Source: Nostoc sp. CHAB 5834 (GTDB taxonomy: Bacteria > Cyanobacteriota > Cyanobacteriia > Cyanobacteriales > Nostocaceae). Taken from it: 8,589 nucleotides of DNA. The stretch lies in the NCBI GenBank assembly GCA_020829485.1, contig JAIVFU010000212.1:1-8589 (forward strand), in the 5' to 3' direction. Shown piece after piece: positions 1 to 5,272 of this stretch; positions within the stretch are counted from its first letter, which is position 1, and each line of letters starts with the position of its first letter. The position numbers and the translations under genes were made by a program. The notes beneath the pieces are model-generated. The model saw only the letters and a list, made by a program, of their open reading frames with translations. It was not told the origin of the DNA and searched no databases.

Positions 1-87
1 TTTCCCCACCTTGGAGAACGTACTGACGATACCGCGAACGTTCCCTGAAGGCTTTTCGAAAAGAAGTGTTTCGGTTGTTGGTTTCAT
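1..87 (-). CDS. Partial hypothetical protein, N-terminal 29 residues
   Basis: The ATG at 87-85 opens a frame that stays free of stops to the window edge and encodes MKPTTETLLFEKPSGNVRGI and nine more residues. A good Shine-Dalgarno sequence (GAAGGG) lies 5 nt before the ATG. The start is only 13 nt after the stop of the gene ending at 101, so this is probably the third gene of the 1107-to-1 operon. The visible residues carry no recognisable motif, and most of the gene lies outside the window, so no function can be proposed. Confidence 0.6.
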   Translation of the reverse strand, partial: MKPTTETLLFEKPSGNVRGIVSTFSKVGK

Positions 88-100
88 TTTGCCCTTCGAA

Positions 101-574
101 TTATCGAGCTTTGGGGGCATAAGGCTCGATTCTAAGAACGTGCCATGAGTACATGCCGCCGCCGGCCCAGCAATACTGGAAATAAGCTGACAAGCCCTCC
201 TCAGGCGCCCACTTTTGAAAGTCGTCCCACAAGGGAGCATACTTCACGGAAGCAGGTACGCCCCGAGGAGCCTTCGACGACTGGAGCGTCTTCATATGCA
301 GCAATCTTTCTGCTTCGCTGTGCTGAGACTTCGAACCATCGTGCCCAACAAGGTACTGGAGGTCTTTAGTCGGGACTTGGTCCAGGATTCCTTGTGTGAA
401 AAACGCCCGTGCACCGTCGAAGAGGTCCTCGATGTGTTTCGTCTTGGCTTGTTCTTCTGCGCTTTCCCTGGAAAGGCGCAGTCGTTCAAGTTCCCTGTCT
501 CGGTTTTTCTCCAGGTGCATTGTTTCTTTCAAAACATCACCCAATTTTTGGCGTGTTACTGTAGCGGTGGTCAT
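101..574 (-). CDS. Hypothetical protein, 157 aa, charged helical N-terminus
   Basis: I do not recognise this family. I place the start at the ATG at 574-572 (MTTATVTRQKLGDVLKE), because its A is also the last base of the upstream gene's TAA stop (TAATG). That arrangement usually means translational coupling. A TTG three codons earlier is possible but has no better support. Roughly residues 10-60 are rich in Lys, Arg and Glu and probably helical or coiled coil. The C-terminal third is aromatic, with Tyr, Trp and a Gly-Gly-Gly turn followed by MYSWHVLRIEPY, suggesting a small folded domain. There is no signal peptide or membrane segment. The overlapping plus-strand frames have no ribosome site or operon logic. 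Confidence 0.7.
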   Translation of the reverse strand: MTTATVTRQKLGDVLKETMHLEKNRDRELERLRLSRESAEEQAKTKHIEDLFDGARAFFTQGILDQVPTKDLQYLVGHDGSKSQHSEAERLLHMKTLQSSKAPRGVPASVKYAPLWDDFQKWAPEEGLSAYFQYCWAGGGMYSWHVLRIEPYAPKAR

Positions 575-1107
575 TATGTCCAACTGAAATTAAAAATGTC
601 TGAAAGGTCGTACATGCTCAAAGGGGCTAGCTCCTTGAGTTCCGCTATGACTGCGCGCATAGTACGTTCGTCGTCTTTTGAAAACCTTCGTAGGCAGAGT
701 CCGTCGTCACAGTCGTGTGCTGCAAGCAACAGGTCTCCGTCTGGATATCGGGAAACCGAAATATGCGTGTAATTGCCGGGTATTCCGCCGTGCATACTGC
801 CTCCTTCAACGAGTTTGAGTAGGAAGCACTCCATTCCTCCATTTCGGGTTGCCCATGCGTAGTAAGGCTGACCCTCGGGGAAGTCTTTCAAATATGCATC
901 AAATGTGTCGTAGAAGGGCTTTCCCTTTACTTCCCTGACTACGGCGTATTCGTCGCGGGAGTTTTCGCAATTCCACTTCTGATTAATTCCTTGGCACATG
1001 ACTTCAAAGTTTTGGCCGCCGTAGTCTATAATGACGACAGCTTCCGTTCCTTTGTAAGAAATAACTGTGCCTGGTGGGAACGGTTTTCGTTTTGAATCCT
1101 CACTCAT
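574..1107 (-). CDS. Hypothetical protein, 177 aa, beta-rich
   Basis: First gene of the three-gene minus-strand operon. The ATG at 1107-1105 follows AAGGGA at a 6-nt gap, and a CCTATAC box lies 26 nt further upstream. Residues about 12-45 (PGTVISYKGTEAVVIIDYGG and following) alternate hydrophobic and polar residues like a small SH3/KOW-type beta-barrel, though this is only an impression. Residues about 75-140 form a second part with many Gly and aromatic residues. The tail (KDDERTMRAVIAELKELAPL) is probably a helix. I recognise no catalytic motif, signal peptide or membrane helix. Its stop overlaps the start of the next gene, so the two products are probably made in step. Confidence 0.72.
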   Translation of the reverse strand: MSEDSKRKPFPPGTVISYKGTEAVVIIDYGGQNFEVMCQGINQKWNCENSRDEYAVVREVKGKPFYDTFDAYLKDFPEGQPYYAWATRNGGMECFLLKLVEGGSMHGGIPGNYTHISVSRYPDGDLLLAAHDCDDGLCLRRFSKDDERTMRAVIAELKELAPLSMYDLSDIFNFSWT

Positions 1108-1133
1108 AGGTGTCCCTTATCAATTTCTTGAAT

Positions 1134-1140
1134 GTATAGG
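1134..1140 (-). promoter_or_regulatory. CCTATAC promoter-like box upstream of the 1107 gene
   Basis: Read on the minus strand the site is CCTATAC, containing a -10-like TATACA, and it ends 26 nt before the ATG at 1107. The same heptamer occurs at equal or similar distances before three other genes here, with a near match before a fifth, which supports a promoter role. No convincing -35 box is visible 17 nt upstream. The site sits in the 47-nt divergent region shared with the plus-strand gene at 1155. Read on the plus strand it gives TATAGG, which could serve that gene. Confidence 0.5.
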
Positions 1141-1154
1141 GATTCCGGTTTTCC

Positions 1155-1550
1155 ATGAAATACACCACAGCTAAAGACCGGTCAACCTTGGTCTCAAAAG
1201 TCATCGAGGCAGTTGTAGCGGCCGGCGGGACCTGCGAACCCCCCAAAGTCGACGGGCGGTGCGCCAGCGTGCGGGTGATGTTGAACGGAGGCTTGGAGGT
1301 CAACGTTGAATTCGACGGTGGCTACCCCCACGACTATGTGGTCCTCAACTGGTACATCCAGCATGCTAAAAAGTACGCGCATGTGAAGCTCAATCCCGAC
1401 GCATTTGAGGGCAGCGTTAACCACGTGCACTTCCACAAGGGCGCGCAAGTCCACTACACCGTTGAAGCCTTGCTGGACGCCTTGACCCGGATGGCCCAGC
1501 TGGCGAATACCGGCGACCTGTACCAGCGCGAACCCGCAGTCCCGCATTAA
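1155..1550 (+). CDS. Hypothetical protein, 131 aa
   Basis: A lone plus-strand gene between two minus-strand units. The ATG at 1155 starts MKYTTAKDRSTLVSKVIEAV. The nearest purine-rich site, AGGGA at 1138-1142, is 12 nt away, somewhat far. The N-terminal part looks like a helix. It is followed by strands (SVRVMLNGGLEVNVEFDGGY, DYVVLNWYI) and a His-rich stretch, VNHVHFHKGAQVHYT, which could bind a metal but matches no known site. The pattern suggests a small alpha/beta protein acting in the cytoplasm. The antisense frame at 1194-1568 is about the same length, but it lacks a good start context and would run through the hairpin at 1558. Confidence 0.7.
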   Translation: MKYTTAKDRSTLVSKVIEAVVAAGGTCEPPKVDGRCASVRVMLNGGLEVNVEFDGGYPHDYVVLNWYIQHAKKYAHVKLNPDAFEGSVNHVHFHKGAQVHYTVEALLDALTRMAQLANTGDLYQREPAVPH

Positions 1551-1577
1551 AAAAAAACCGACGTGCAAGACGTCGGC
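1549..1577 (-). terminator. Intrinsic terminator for the 1584-2195 gene
   Basis: CCGACGT (1558-1564) and ACGTCGG (1570-1576) form a perfect 7-bp stem around the loop GCAAG. On the minus strand the stem is followed by an uninterrupted run of nine T (complement of 1549-1557), starting 7 nt after the stop at 1584. On the plus strand only a weak T-rich stretch follows, but the hairpin may also limit readthrough from the convergent gene at 1155, whose stop falls at the edge of the A-tract. Confidence 0.85.
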
Positions 1578-1583
1578 TTCAAA

Positions 1584-2195
1584 TCACAGTTGCGGTGCTT
1601 CTGTGAACTTAGCCCATTCTTGAAAGAGCAGTTCGAGCACTTTTTCCTGAATGTCCGGGCGGTGCCACCATGCCAAGGTGATGAAGTCCGGCTCCACGGC
1701 AAGAAGGTGGGTGTAATCTCCACGTAGCAGCTCTTCAAACCACAGGTATTGAGGGGAGTCCGTAGCGCCATGCAGAGCCCCGAGATAGAACCTGCTGAAT
1801 TCGACCATGTCCTTTGACTGGACAAGGGGGCCGAACGACTTGGCAATTTCTACCGCGCGAGAAGCACGCTGGAGCAATTCCCGGCGGGCAACCACGTTGG
1901 AGGGCACTTCTGAGATACGCACCGTGACGGTGAATCCCCCGTTGTGAACATCTGGCGTGGGCACAAGGACAAGGCCTTCGCCTCCCGCACCCGCATTGCG
2001 CCAAACGGCCTGGTTGATTTGATGCCAGAAGGCTTGCAGAAGCAGCGAGCACTGCAGAGGGTTCTCTGCGGCTCGGGGGTCGGAGACCTGCACCGTGGTG
2101 CCGGTGGTGACCCACGGTTGAAGGGCCGCCGACAGAGACTCCGCCACCACTGCAGCGAAGCCGTTGTCAGCACTTGGCTCTGAAGAAAGGGTCAT
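1584..2195 (-). CDS. Hypothetical protein, 203 aa
   Basis: A single-gene unit with its own upstream box and terminator. The ATG at 2195 is the first possible start after the upstream region. AAAGGA lies 18 nt away, too far for a normal ribosome site, so initiation may depend on something else. The protein has an Ala-rich helical N-terminus (AAVVAESLSAALQPW) and a central part with LVLVPTPDV and GFTVTVRISEVPS, which read as beta strands. The C-terminal half is helical and aromatic (QYLWFEELLRGDYTHL, WWHRPDIQEKVLELLFQEW). There is no signal peptide or membrane span. I recognise no family and propose no function. Confidence 0.72.
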   Translation of the reverse strand: MTLSSEPSADNGFAAVVAESLSAALQPWVTTGTTVQVSDPRAAENPLQCSLLLQAFWHQINQAVWRNAGAGGEGLVLVPTPDVHNGGFTVTVRISEVPSNVVARRELLQRASRAVEIAKSFGPLVQSKDMVEFSRFYLGALHGATDSPQYLWFEELLRGDYTHLLAVEPDFITLAWWHRPDIQEKVLELLFQEWAKFTEAPQL

Positions 2196-2222
2196 GTTGA
2201 TGTTTGTGAGTTGTCCTTTCCG

Positions 2223-2229
2223 GTATAGG
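2223..2229 (-). promoter_or_regulatory. CCTATAC promoter-like box upstream of the 2195 gene
   Basis: CCTATAC on the minus strand, ending 27 nt before the ATG at 2195. The stretch after it (CGGAAAGGACAACTC) resembles the leader after the box at 4656-4662 (GATAAAGGTCAACTC), which suggests a shared promoter and leader design. No clear -35 box is visible; the upstream sequence is the T-tract of a terminator. Confidence 0.5.
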
Positions 2230-2240
2230 CAAAGCTCCCA

Positions 2241-2267
2241 AAGAAAAAGGCCCCGGGTTGGGGCCTT
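2241..2267 (-). terminator. Intrinsic terminator for the 2291-2581 gene
   Basis: AAGGCCCC (2247-2254) pairs perfectly with GGGGCCTT (2260-2267) around GGGTT. On the minus strand the stem runs into TTTTTCTTT, starting 23 nt after the stop at 2291. It sits immediately upstream of the promoter-like box of the next minus-strand gene and insulates the two units. Confidence 0.88.
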
Positions 2268-2290
2268 GAATTAATCGATGTATCTTGAGC

Positions 2291-2581
2291 TCAAGCGCTG
2301 GCTTTGGGTGCGTCAGGATGGTCGAGTGTCCGAAGGAGGTAGGTGAACGCTTCTTCGACATGCTCGTCGGTGAGCGGTCCGCTGATGGGTGCTGCCAGGT
2401 TGTCGATGGACTGAGAAAGCAGGTCTTCTTTGTGCCCTGTGAGCACGAAGCCAGTTTCGGTATCTTCCATGGTTTGTTCCAGATGCGTCATCGCATCCCA
2501 GAACTGCATCTTTGCTTGTAGGGCTGTGCGGATGCACTCTTTGAGCTTGTCTTTGTAGGCGTCTGATTCTGTCGTGGTCAT
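2291..2581 (-). CDS. Small acidic hypothetical protein, 96 aa
   Basis: The ATG at 2581 follows AAGGA at a 4-nt gap, a good start. The protein (MTTTESDAYKDKLKECIRTA...) is acidic and almost entirely helical by eye, with one Gly turn near TGFVLTGHKED and a Pro-Gly break near APISGPLTDEHVEEAFTYLL. That pattern suggests two or three helices. There is no catalytic motif, signal peptide or membrane segment. It lies 71 nt downstream of the methyltransferase-like gene with no strong terminator between, so cotranscription is possible, although a box at 2608-2614 may also give it its own promoter. The family is not recognised. Confidence 0.68.
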   Translation of the reverse strand: MTTTESDAYKDKLKECIRTALQAKMQFWDAMTHLEQTMEDTETGFVLTGHKEDLLSQSIDNLAAPISGPLTDEHVEEAFTYLLRTLDHPDAPKASA

Positions 2582-2607
2582 GGTGTCCTTGTGCAGAGTT
2601 GCTCAAG

Positions 2608-2614
2608 GTGTAGC
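2608..2614 (-). promoter_or_regulatory. Variant GCTACAC box upstream of the 2581 gene
   Basis: On the minus strand this reads GCTACAC, a two-base departure from CCTATAC, and ends exactly 26 nt before the ATG at 2581. That matches the spacing of the other boxes. The match is weaker than the others and is offered mainly because of the conserved distance. Confidence 0.3.
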
Positions 2615-2652
2615 GAAGCGCGCATCGACACTCCGTTTAGCGGCCACCCTCC

Positions 2653-3351
2653 TCAGGGGAGGCAGGGCACCGCCTCGATAAGCGCCTTGGTTCGTTGCTG
2701 TTCCTGACCCCAGATAGCGATGAAGTCAGGCGTTCCATTGAATGCACGGGAGTACAGCCATGGGGGTTCAATCAGGGTATGCGGGCGTGCCCAGATGGAC
2801 TTGTGGGCATGAACCTTTCGGTTGCCAATGAAGATGTAGGTTTCGCAGGCACCCAGGATGTCTTCTTCAATGACGCCGTATTCATTCCCTCCGGCCTGTT
2901 GCCGATTGGGGTCGTATTTGTGGGTGACCCACGAAGCGATGACAACTTGCGGCCGGTATTTGCGCACAGCAGCCACTGCGTCGAGCTCCTCCACGTTCTT
3001 TCCGTAGGGCACAGCCTTTTGGCCCATCGACTCGTAGAGAGCACGGATGTGCGGCCAGTCCTGCATCTTGTTGTCGGTAGCCGGGATACCCAGCGATTGC
3101 GCGAGCAGCCCGCCGCCGGACCCAATCTCGATAGCGCTGCGGCCCTCTATAGCCAGCTTCAAAGCAGCAATCAGCTCAGTGGTCGGAAGGAGGTACAGCC
3201 CGTTGACGACGCCAAAGGCCACCCGGTCGGTCAACGACGTTCCTTGCAGAACTCGGGAGTCAACGACTTTCAGATTTCCGGTCGCATCCAGCAGCAGGGG
3301 AGACAGGTCGGTAACGTCGCGCTTGTCGATAACTTTGGCGTCAATGGGCAT
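2653..3351 (-). CDS. Class I SAM-dependent methyltransferase-like protein
   Basis: This 232-aa protein carries the glycine-rich SAM-binding motif I at about residues 73-84 (AIEIGSGGGLLA). An acidic residue follows after the next strand (IPATDNK, Asp93), and a motif IV-like strand PQVVIASW lies at 134-141. These are the usual marks of the Rossmann-fold methyltransferases. The segment WVTHKYDP and the later GNEYGVIEEDILGACETYIFIG look characteristic of a specific subfamily, but I cannot name its substrate. No DNA-recognition domain and no DPPY- or PC-type catalytic motif of DNA methyltransferases is seen, so a nucleic-acid target is not shown. No Shine-Dalgarno site precedes the ATG, and a TAGAAT -10-like box lies 6 nt upstream, which would give an almost leaderless message. 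It acts in the cytoplasm. Confidence 0.75.
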   Translation of the reverse strand: MPIDAKVIDKRDVTDLSPLLLDATGNLKVVDSRVLQGTSLTDRVAFGVVNGLYLLPTTELIAALKLAIEGRSAIEIGSGGGLLAQSLGIPATDNKMQDWPHIRALYESMGQKAVPYGKNVEELDAVAAVRKYRPQVVIASWVTHKYDPNRQQAGGNEYGVIEEDILGACETYIFIGNRKVHAHKSIWARPHTLIEPPWLYSRAFNGTPDFIAIWGQEQQRTKALIEAVPCLP

Positions 3352-3357
3352 ACATAA

Positions 3358-3363
3358 ATTCTA
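3358..3363 (-). promoter_or_regulatory. TAGAAT -10-like box, possible leaderless start
   Basis: On the minus strand TAGAAT ends 6 nt before the ATG at 3351, so transcription would begin at or next to the start codon. The gap between this gene and the upstream terminator is only about 20 nt, leaving little room for another promoter. No -35 consensus is visible, and the position where it would lie falls inside the terminator hairpin. Confidence 0.3.
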
Positions 3364-3390
3364 ACGAAGAAACCCGCTAAACAGCGGGTT
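3364..3390 (-). terminator. Intrinsic terminator for the 3402-3674 gene
   Basis: AACCCGC (3371-3377) and GCGGGTT (3384-3390) form a perfect 7-bp stem with loop TAAACA. On the minus strand the stem is followed by TCTTCGTTA, a short and impure T-stretch, so this is probably weaker than the other terminators here. It begins 11 nt after the stop at 3402. Confidence 0.7.
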
Positions 3391-3401
3391 GAAATGAGGA
3401 A

Positions 3402-3674
3402 TTACGTGGATTTCTTATCGTTTGTGAAAAAGGTCCCGCCCATTTGACCTTCGATTTCGTCCTTGAGATGCATGTAGTCGATAGAGATGTATCGAATGTT
3501 CAGGCGACTGTCGAGCATTGCGATTTCTCGCCAATCCTTTTGATACTGGGGGAGGATATCCCGAGGGGATTGGCCAGGTCGCATCCGGTAAGGAATTGCG
3601 TACACCCGGCATTGCACAGCGCCGGGTGCAATATAGATGGTTTCAGTGGTTTCGTCTGGAACTGGTCGAAGCAT
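3402..3674 (-). CDS. Small hypothetical protein, 90 aa
   Basis: The ATG at 3674 follows AAGGA at a 6-nt gap, and a CCTATAC box ends 25 nt upstream. The sequence (MLRPVPDETTETIYIAPGAV...) shows strands TIYIAPG and CRVYAIPYRM, then RPGQSPRDILPQYQKDWREI, then LNIRYISIDYMHLKDEIEGQ and a Gly-rich, charged tail. It reads as a small alpha/beta protein with no signal or membrane segment. The family is not recognised. It is a single-gene unit with its own promoter-like box and terminator. Confidence 0.7.
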   Translation of the reverse strand: MLRPVPDETTETIYIAPGAVQCRVYAIPYRMRPGQSPRDILPQYQKDWREIAMLDSRLNIRYISIDYMHLKDEIEGQMGGTFFTNDKKST

Positions 3675-3699
3675 ATTTTTCCTTGTGAATTTCTAAAGC

Positions 3700-3706
3700 G
3701 TATAGG
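3700..3706 (-). promoter_or_regulatory. CCTATAC promoter-like box upstream of the 3674 gene
   Basis: CCTATAC on the minus strand, ending 25 nt before the ATG, with a good ribosome site between. It belongs to the same recurrent box set as 1134, 2223 and 4656. It lies at the left side of the 209-base divergent region 3675-3883. Confidence 0.5.
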
Positions 3707-3803
3707 ACTTGGCTAGTCGCTATATGTTGGAGGCGCCCAAGGCCTGTCGTGCACGCCTGAAAAGGTATGGTGAATTTTGGGATATTTGAAGAAATCTATT
3801 CAT

Positions 3804-3815
3804 TGCCAATTGGCA
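3804..3815. promoter_or_regulatory. Perfect 12-bp palindrome, candidate operator
   Basis: TGCCAATTGGCA is a perfect palindrome 68 nt before the start of the 240-aa gene, in a divergent intergenic region. Its right half GGCAGAG (3812-3818) can also pair with CTCTGCC (3860-3866) nearer the start codon, so alternative RNA structures are possible. Operator function is inferred from symmetry and position only. Confidence 0.35.
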
Positions 3816-3831
3816 GAGTCTAGAAATCGTA

Positions 3832-3841
3832 ATGTGCACAT
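3832..3841. promoter_or_regulatory. Perfect 10-bp palindrome, candidate operator
   Basis: ATGTGCACAT is a perfect palindrome centred 27 bp from the centre of the neighbouring TGCCAATTGGCA. The two have different sequences, so they need not bind the same protein. The site lies between the promoter of the minus-strand 3674 gene and the start at 3884. Confidence 0.28.
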
Positions 3842-3883
3842 CGAGGACAAATATTCAGGCTCTGCCTTATTGAGGAATGAAAC

Positions 3884-4606
3884 ATGAAAATCGAGATTAC
3901 CCGTGAAGTCGTTCGCAACATGGCCAAGAAGCTCAAAGAAGCGACTTTTCCTGTAATGACCTTTGGCCAATCTTTGGAAGCCACTTCCCGAATGTTCGGT
4001 TACTCGAACTGGGACACATTTAGCGGGGTGCTCAAGCAGGATGAACAGGAAACGGCCAAGAAGCTCTTGGTGGTGTCTGAAAGCGAGCAACGGTTCAAGG
4101 CCTTGGCGGACCTTGTAGGCTGGAGGGAAGCACCTCCTAAGCTCGAAAAACCTTTCACCTGGCTGATGCCAGCGTTCAGCACCGATGAGTTCGGCGAATC
4201 TCCCGAATGGGCTAAGCTGGAAGTCACCCAGGCGTTTGTGGACCACATTCACAATCTCCAGACGACTGCAATTCGGAATTCTGTGGAAACAACTGTCGAC
4301 TACTACCCAGACGAATGGGGTTTTGATATTCGAATTTCGTTCAGTTCGCTTATTGTGGATAAAACGAGTTTCTATTTCCGGGCTGCTGTCAAGCACTCCA
4401 GTGAATATGTGGAAACACGGATGATTGAAATCAAGGATTTCTTCCAAGCATTCGAGAATCCGAGTGATTTGGATTCAAGCTACCGGGGGTGGGCTGATGG
4501 TGCCTTTTTCTCACACGGTGTATCTGCAAAGCAATTTGCTCGCGAATTGTTGGATACCGGCGTGATTGACATCAATGAAGGCTGTATCGACCAGATGCGG
4601 GATTAA
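3884..4606 (+). CDS. Two-domain hypothetical protein with GYxNWxT N-terminal module
   Basis: The ATG at 3884 follows GAGGA (3872-3876) at a 7-nt gap. Residues about 1-50 are basic and helical and contain MTFGQSLEATSRMFGYSNWDTF. This resembles a short module (SHSQALELVA..GYRNWHTL type) seen at the start of many plasmid-borne and 'glyoxalase superfamily' labelled proteins, where its role is unknown to me. Residues about 85-240 (from LEKPF to the end) match the whole of the next gene's product: SPEWAKLEVTQAFVDHIHNL against SPAWATFFVDQAFVNRLHSL, SEYVET against SEYHVET, and FFSHGVSAKQFARELL against FFAHADGAKQFVRELV. No enzyme motif, signal peptide or membrane segment is visible. Two palindromes upstream suggest regulation. 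Confidence 0.78.
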   Translation: MKIEITREVVRNMAKKLKEATFPVMTFGQSLEATSRMFGYSNWDTFSGVLKQDEQETAKKLLVVSESEQRFKALADLVGWREAPPKLEKPFTWLMPAFSTDEFGESPEWAKLEVTQAFVDHIHNLQTTAIRNSVETTVDYYPDEWGFDIRISFSSLIVDKTSFYFRAAVKHSSEYVETRMIEIKDFFQAFENPSDLDSSYRGWADGAFFSHGVSAKQFARELLDTGVIDINEGCIDQMRD

Positions 4607-4610
4607 TTCT

Positions 4611-4640
4611 AAAAGCCCCATTCCAGGGGCTTTTTCTTTT
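4611..4640 (+). terminator. Intrinsic terminator after the 240-aa gene
   Basis: AAAAGCCCC (4611-4619) pairs with GGGGCTTTT (4626-4634) around ATTCCA, followed by more T (4635-4640). It starts 4 nt after the TAA at 4604-4606. It separates the two paralogous genes into independent units. Confidence 0.9.
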
Positions 4641-4655
4641 AGGAATATTTGGAAG

Positions 4656-4662
4656 CCTATAC
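4656..4662 (+). promoter_or_regulatory. CCTATAC promoter-like box upstream of the 4693 gene
   Basis: CCTATAC on the plus strand, just after the terminator of the preceding gene, 19 nt before the ATG of a mini-ORF (4682) and 30 nt before the gene's own ATG. It is followed by GATAAAGGTCAACTC, similar to the leader of the 2195 gene. No clear -35 box is visible. Confidence 0.5.
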
Positions 4663-4681
4663 GATAAAGGTCAACTCCAAA

Positions 4682-4696
4682 ATGAAGTTTAAATGA
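4682..4696 (+). CDS. Possible 4-codon upstream ORF (MKFK)
   Basis: ATG AAG TTT AAA TGA encodes MKFK, and its stop overlaps the ATG of the next gene (4693-4695) in the ATGA arrangement typical of translational coupling. AAAGG at 4666-4670 is 11 nt from this ATG, a better distance than the 22 nt to the gene's own start. It may be a leader peptide that feeds ribosomes to the gene, or a chance occurrence. Confidence 0.3.
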   Translation: MKFK

Positions 4697-5223
4697 ATAC
4701 TTTGAATCCATCTCTGACTTTGCTTGCTCAATACCCCGTTCCGCCCGTTGTCGAAAAACCGTTCAAGGTTTACGCGGGCGTGATGCCTGACGACATGTGC
4801 CAAGACTCTCCAGCCTGGGCAACGTTCTTCGTTGACCAAGCGTTTGTCAACAGGCTCCATTCTCTGCACGTCAAGATTGTCCCTGAAGGGGAATTCGCCC
4901 AAATCAGCGTGAGCGGCAACGTTTCTGCCTGGCAGAACAACGAAAAGTTCAAAGTGAGCTTTGTTCAACTGGTGGTGGGCGACGACTGTTTCGGCTTTGT
5001 AGGCCGTCCCTGGAAATCTGAGTACCACGTGGAGACGTTCGCTATTGGGGTCAATGAGCTCTTTGACGCCATAACCGGCCGCACCTCAGCTCGTCCTGAA
5101 GTGGGCTTGTGCGGTGACAGCTTTTTCGCGCATGCTGACGGTGCAAAGCAGTTTGTGCGAGAGCTTGTCGCAGCTTCCGAACTGCAGATGCCTGAAGCGG
5201 CCATCCAAGAAATGGTCGACTGA
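4693..5223 (+). CDS. Paralog of the 240-aa protein's C-terminal domain
   Basis: An in-frame TAA directly precedes this ATG, so no longer N-terminus is possible. The 176-aa product aligns over nearly its full length with residues 75-240 of the upstream neighbour. Both share EKPF near the start, a SPxWA..FV..(I/L)H(N/S)L block, strands with (I/V)(V/S)F..L(I/V)V, SEY(H)VET, FF(S/A)H...AKQF(A/V)REL and a final (D/Q)(Q/E)M(R/V)D. It lacks the neighbour's N-terminal GYxNWxT module, beginning almost exactly at the domain boundary. The function is unknown. It is a single-gene unit with its own promoter-like box and terminator, so the pair could be expressed independently. Confidence 0.78.
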   Translation: MNTLNPSLTLLAQYPVPPVVEKPFKVYAGVMPDDMCQDSPAWATFFVDQAFVNRLHSLHVKIVPEGEFAQISVSGNVSAWQNNEKFKVSFVQLVVGDDCFGFVGRPWKSEYHVETFAIGVNELFDAITGRTSARPEVGLCGDSFFAHADGAKQFVRELVAASELQMPEAAIQEMVD

Positions 5224-5227
5224 TTCC

Positions 5228-5254
5228 AACACCCCTTTTCAGGGGTGTTTTTTT
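5228..5254 (+). terminator. Intrinsic terminator after the 176-aa gene
   Basis: AACACCCC (5228-5235) pairs with GGGGTGTT (5242-5249) around TTTTCA, followed by a continuous T-run to 5254. It starts 4 nt after the TGA. This is a classic strong terminator. Confidence 0.92.
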
Positions 5255-5272
5255 GTGCGCCGGTATGCGGTA

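Noticed and set aside
215..772. 185-codon plus-strand frame opposite the 101-574 and 574-1107 genes
   Set aside because: No ribosome site and low-complexity residue use. The opposing minus-strand genes have good starts and a TAATG junction that this frame would not explain.
1194..1568. 124-codon minus-strand frame opposite the 1155-1550 gene
   Set aside because: It would have to start within the A-tract side of the terminator hairpin and overlaps the sense gene almost fully. No ribosome site or plausible operon context.
2648..2662. CTCC/GGAG inverted repeat near the stop of the methyltransferase-like gene as a terminator
   Set aside because: The stem is short and no T-run follows on the minus strand.
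2695..3357. 220-codon plus-strand frame antisense to the methyltransferase-like gene
   Set aside because: The minus-strand product carries a clear SAM motif I, so this frame is its shadow.
3675..3883. The palindrome-rich intergenic region as a replication origin
   Set aside because: No iterons, DnaA boxes or rep gene could be seen; the palindromes fit operators better.
3800..4447. 215-codon minus-strand frame antisense to the 240-aa gene
   Set aside because: The sense strand has a good ribosome site and encodes a protein homologous to its neighbour, which fixes the coding strand.
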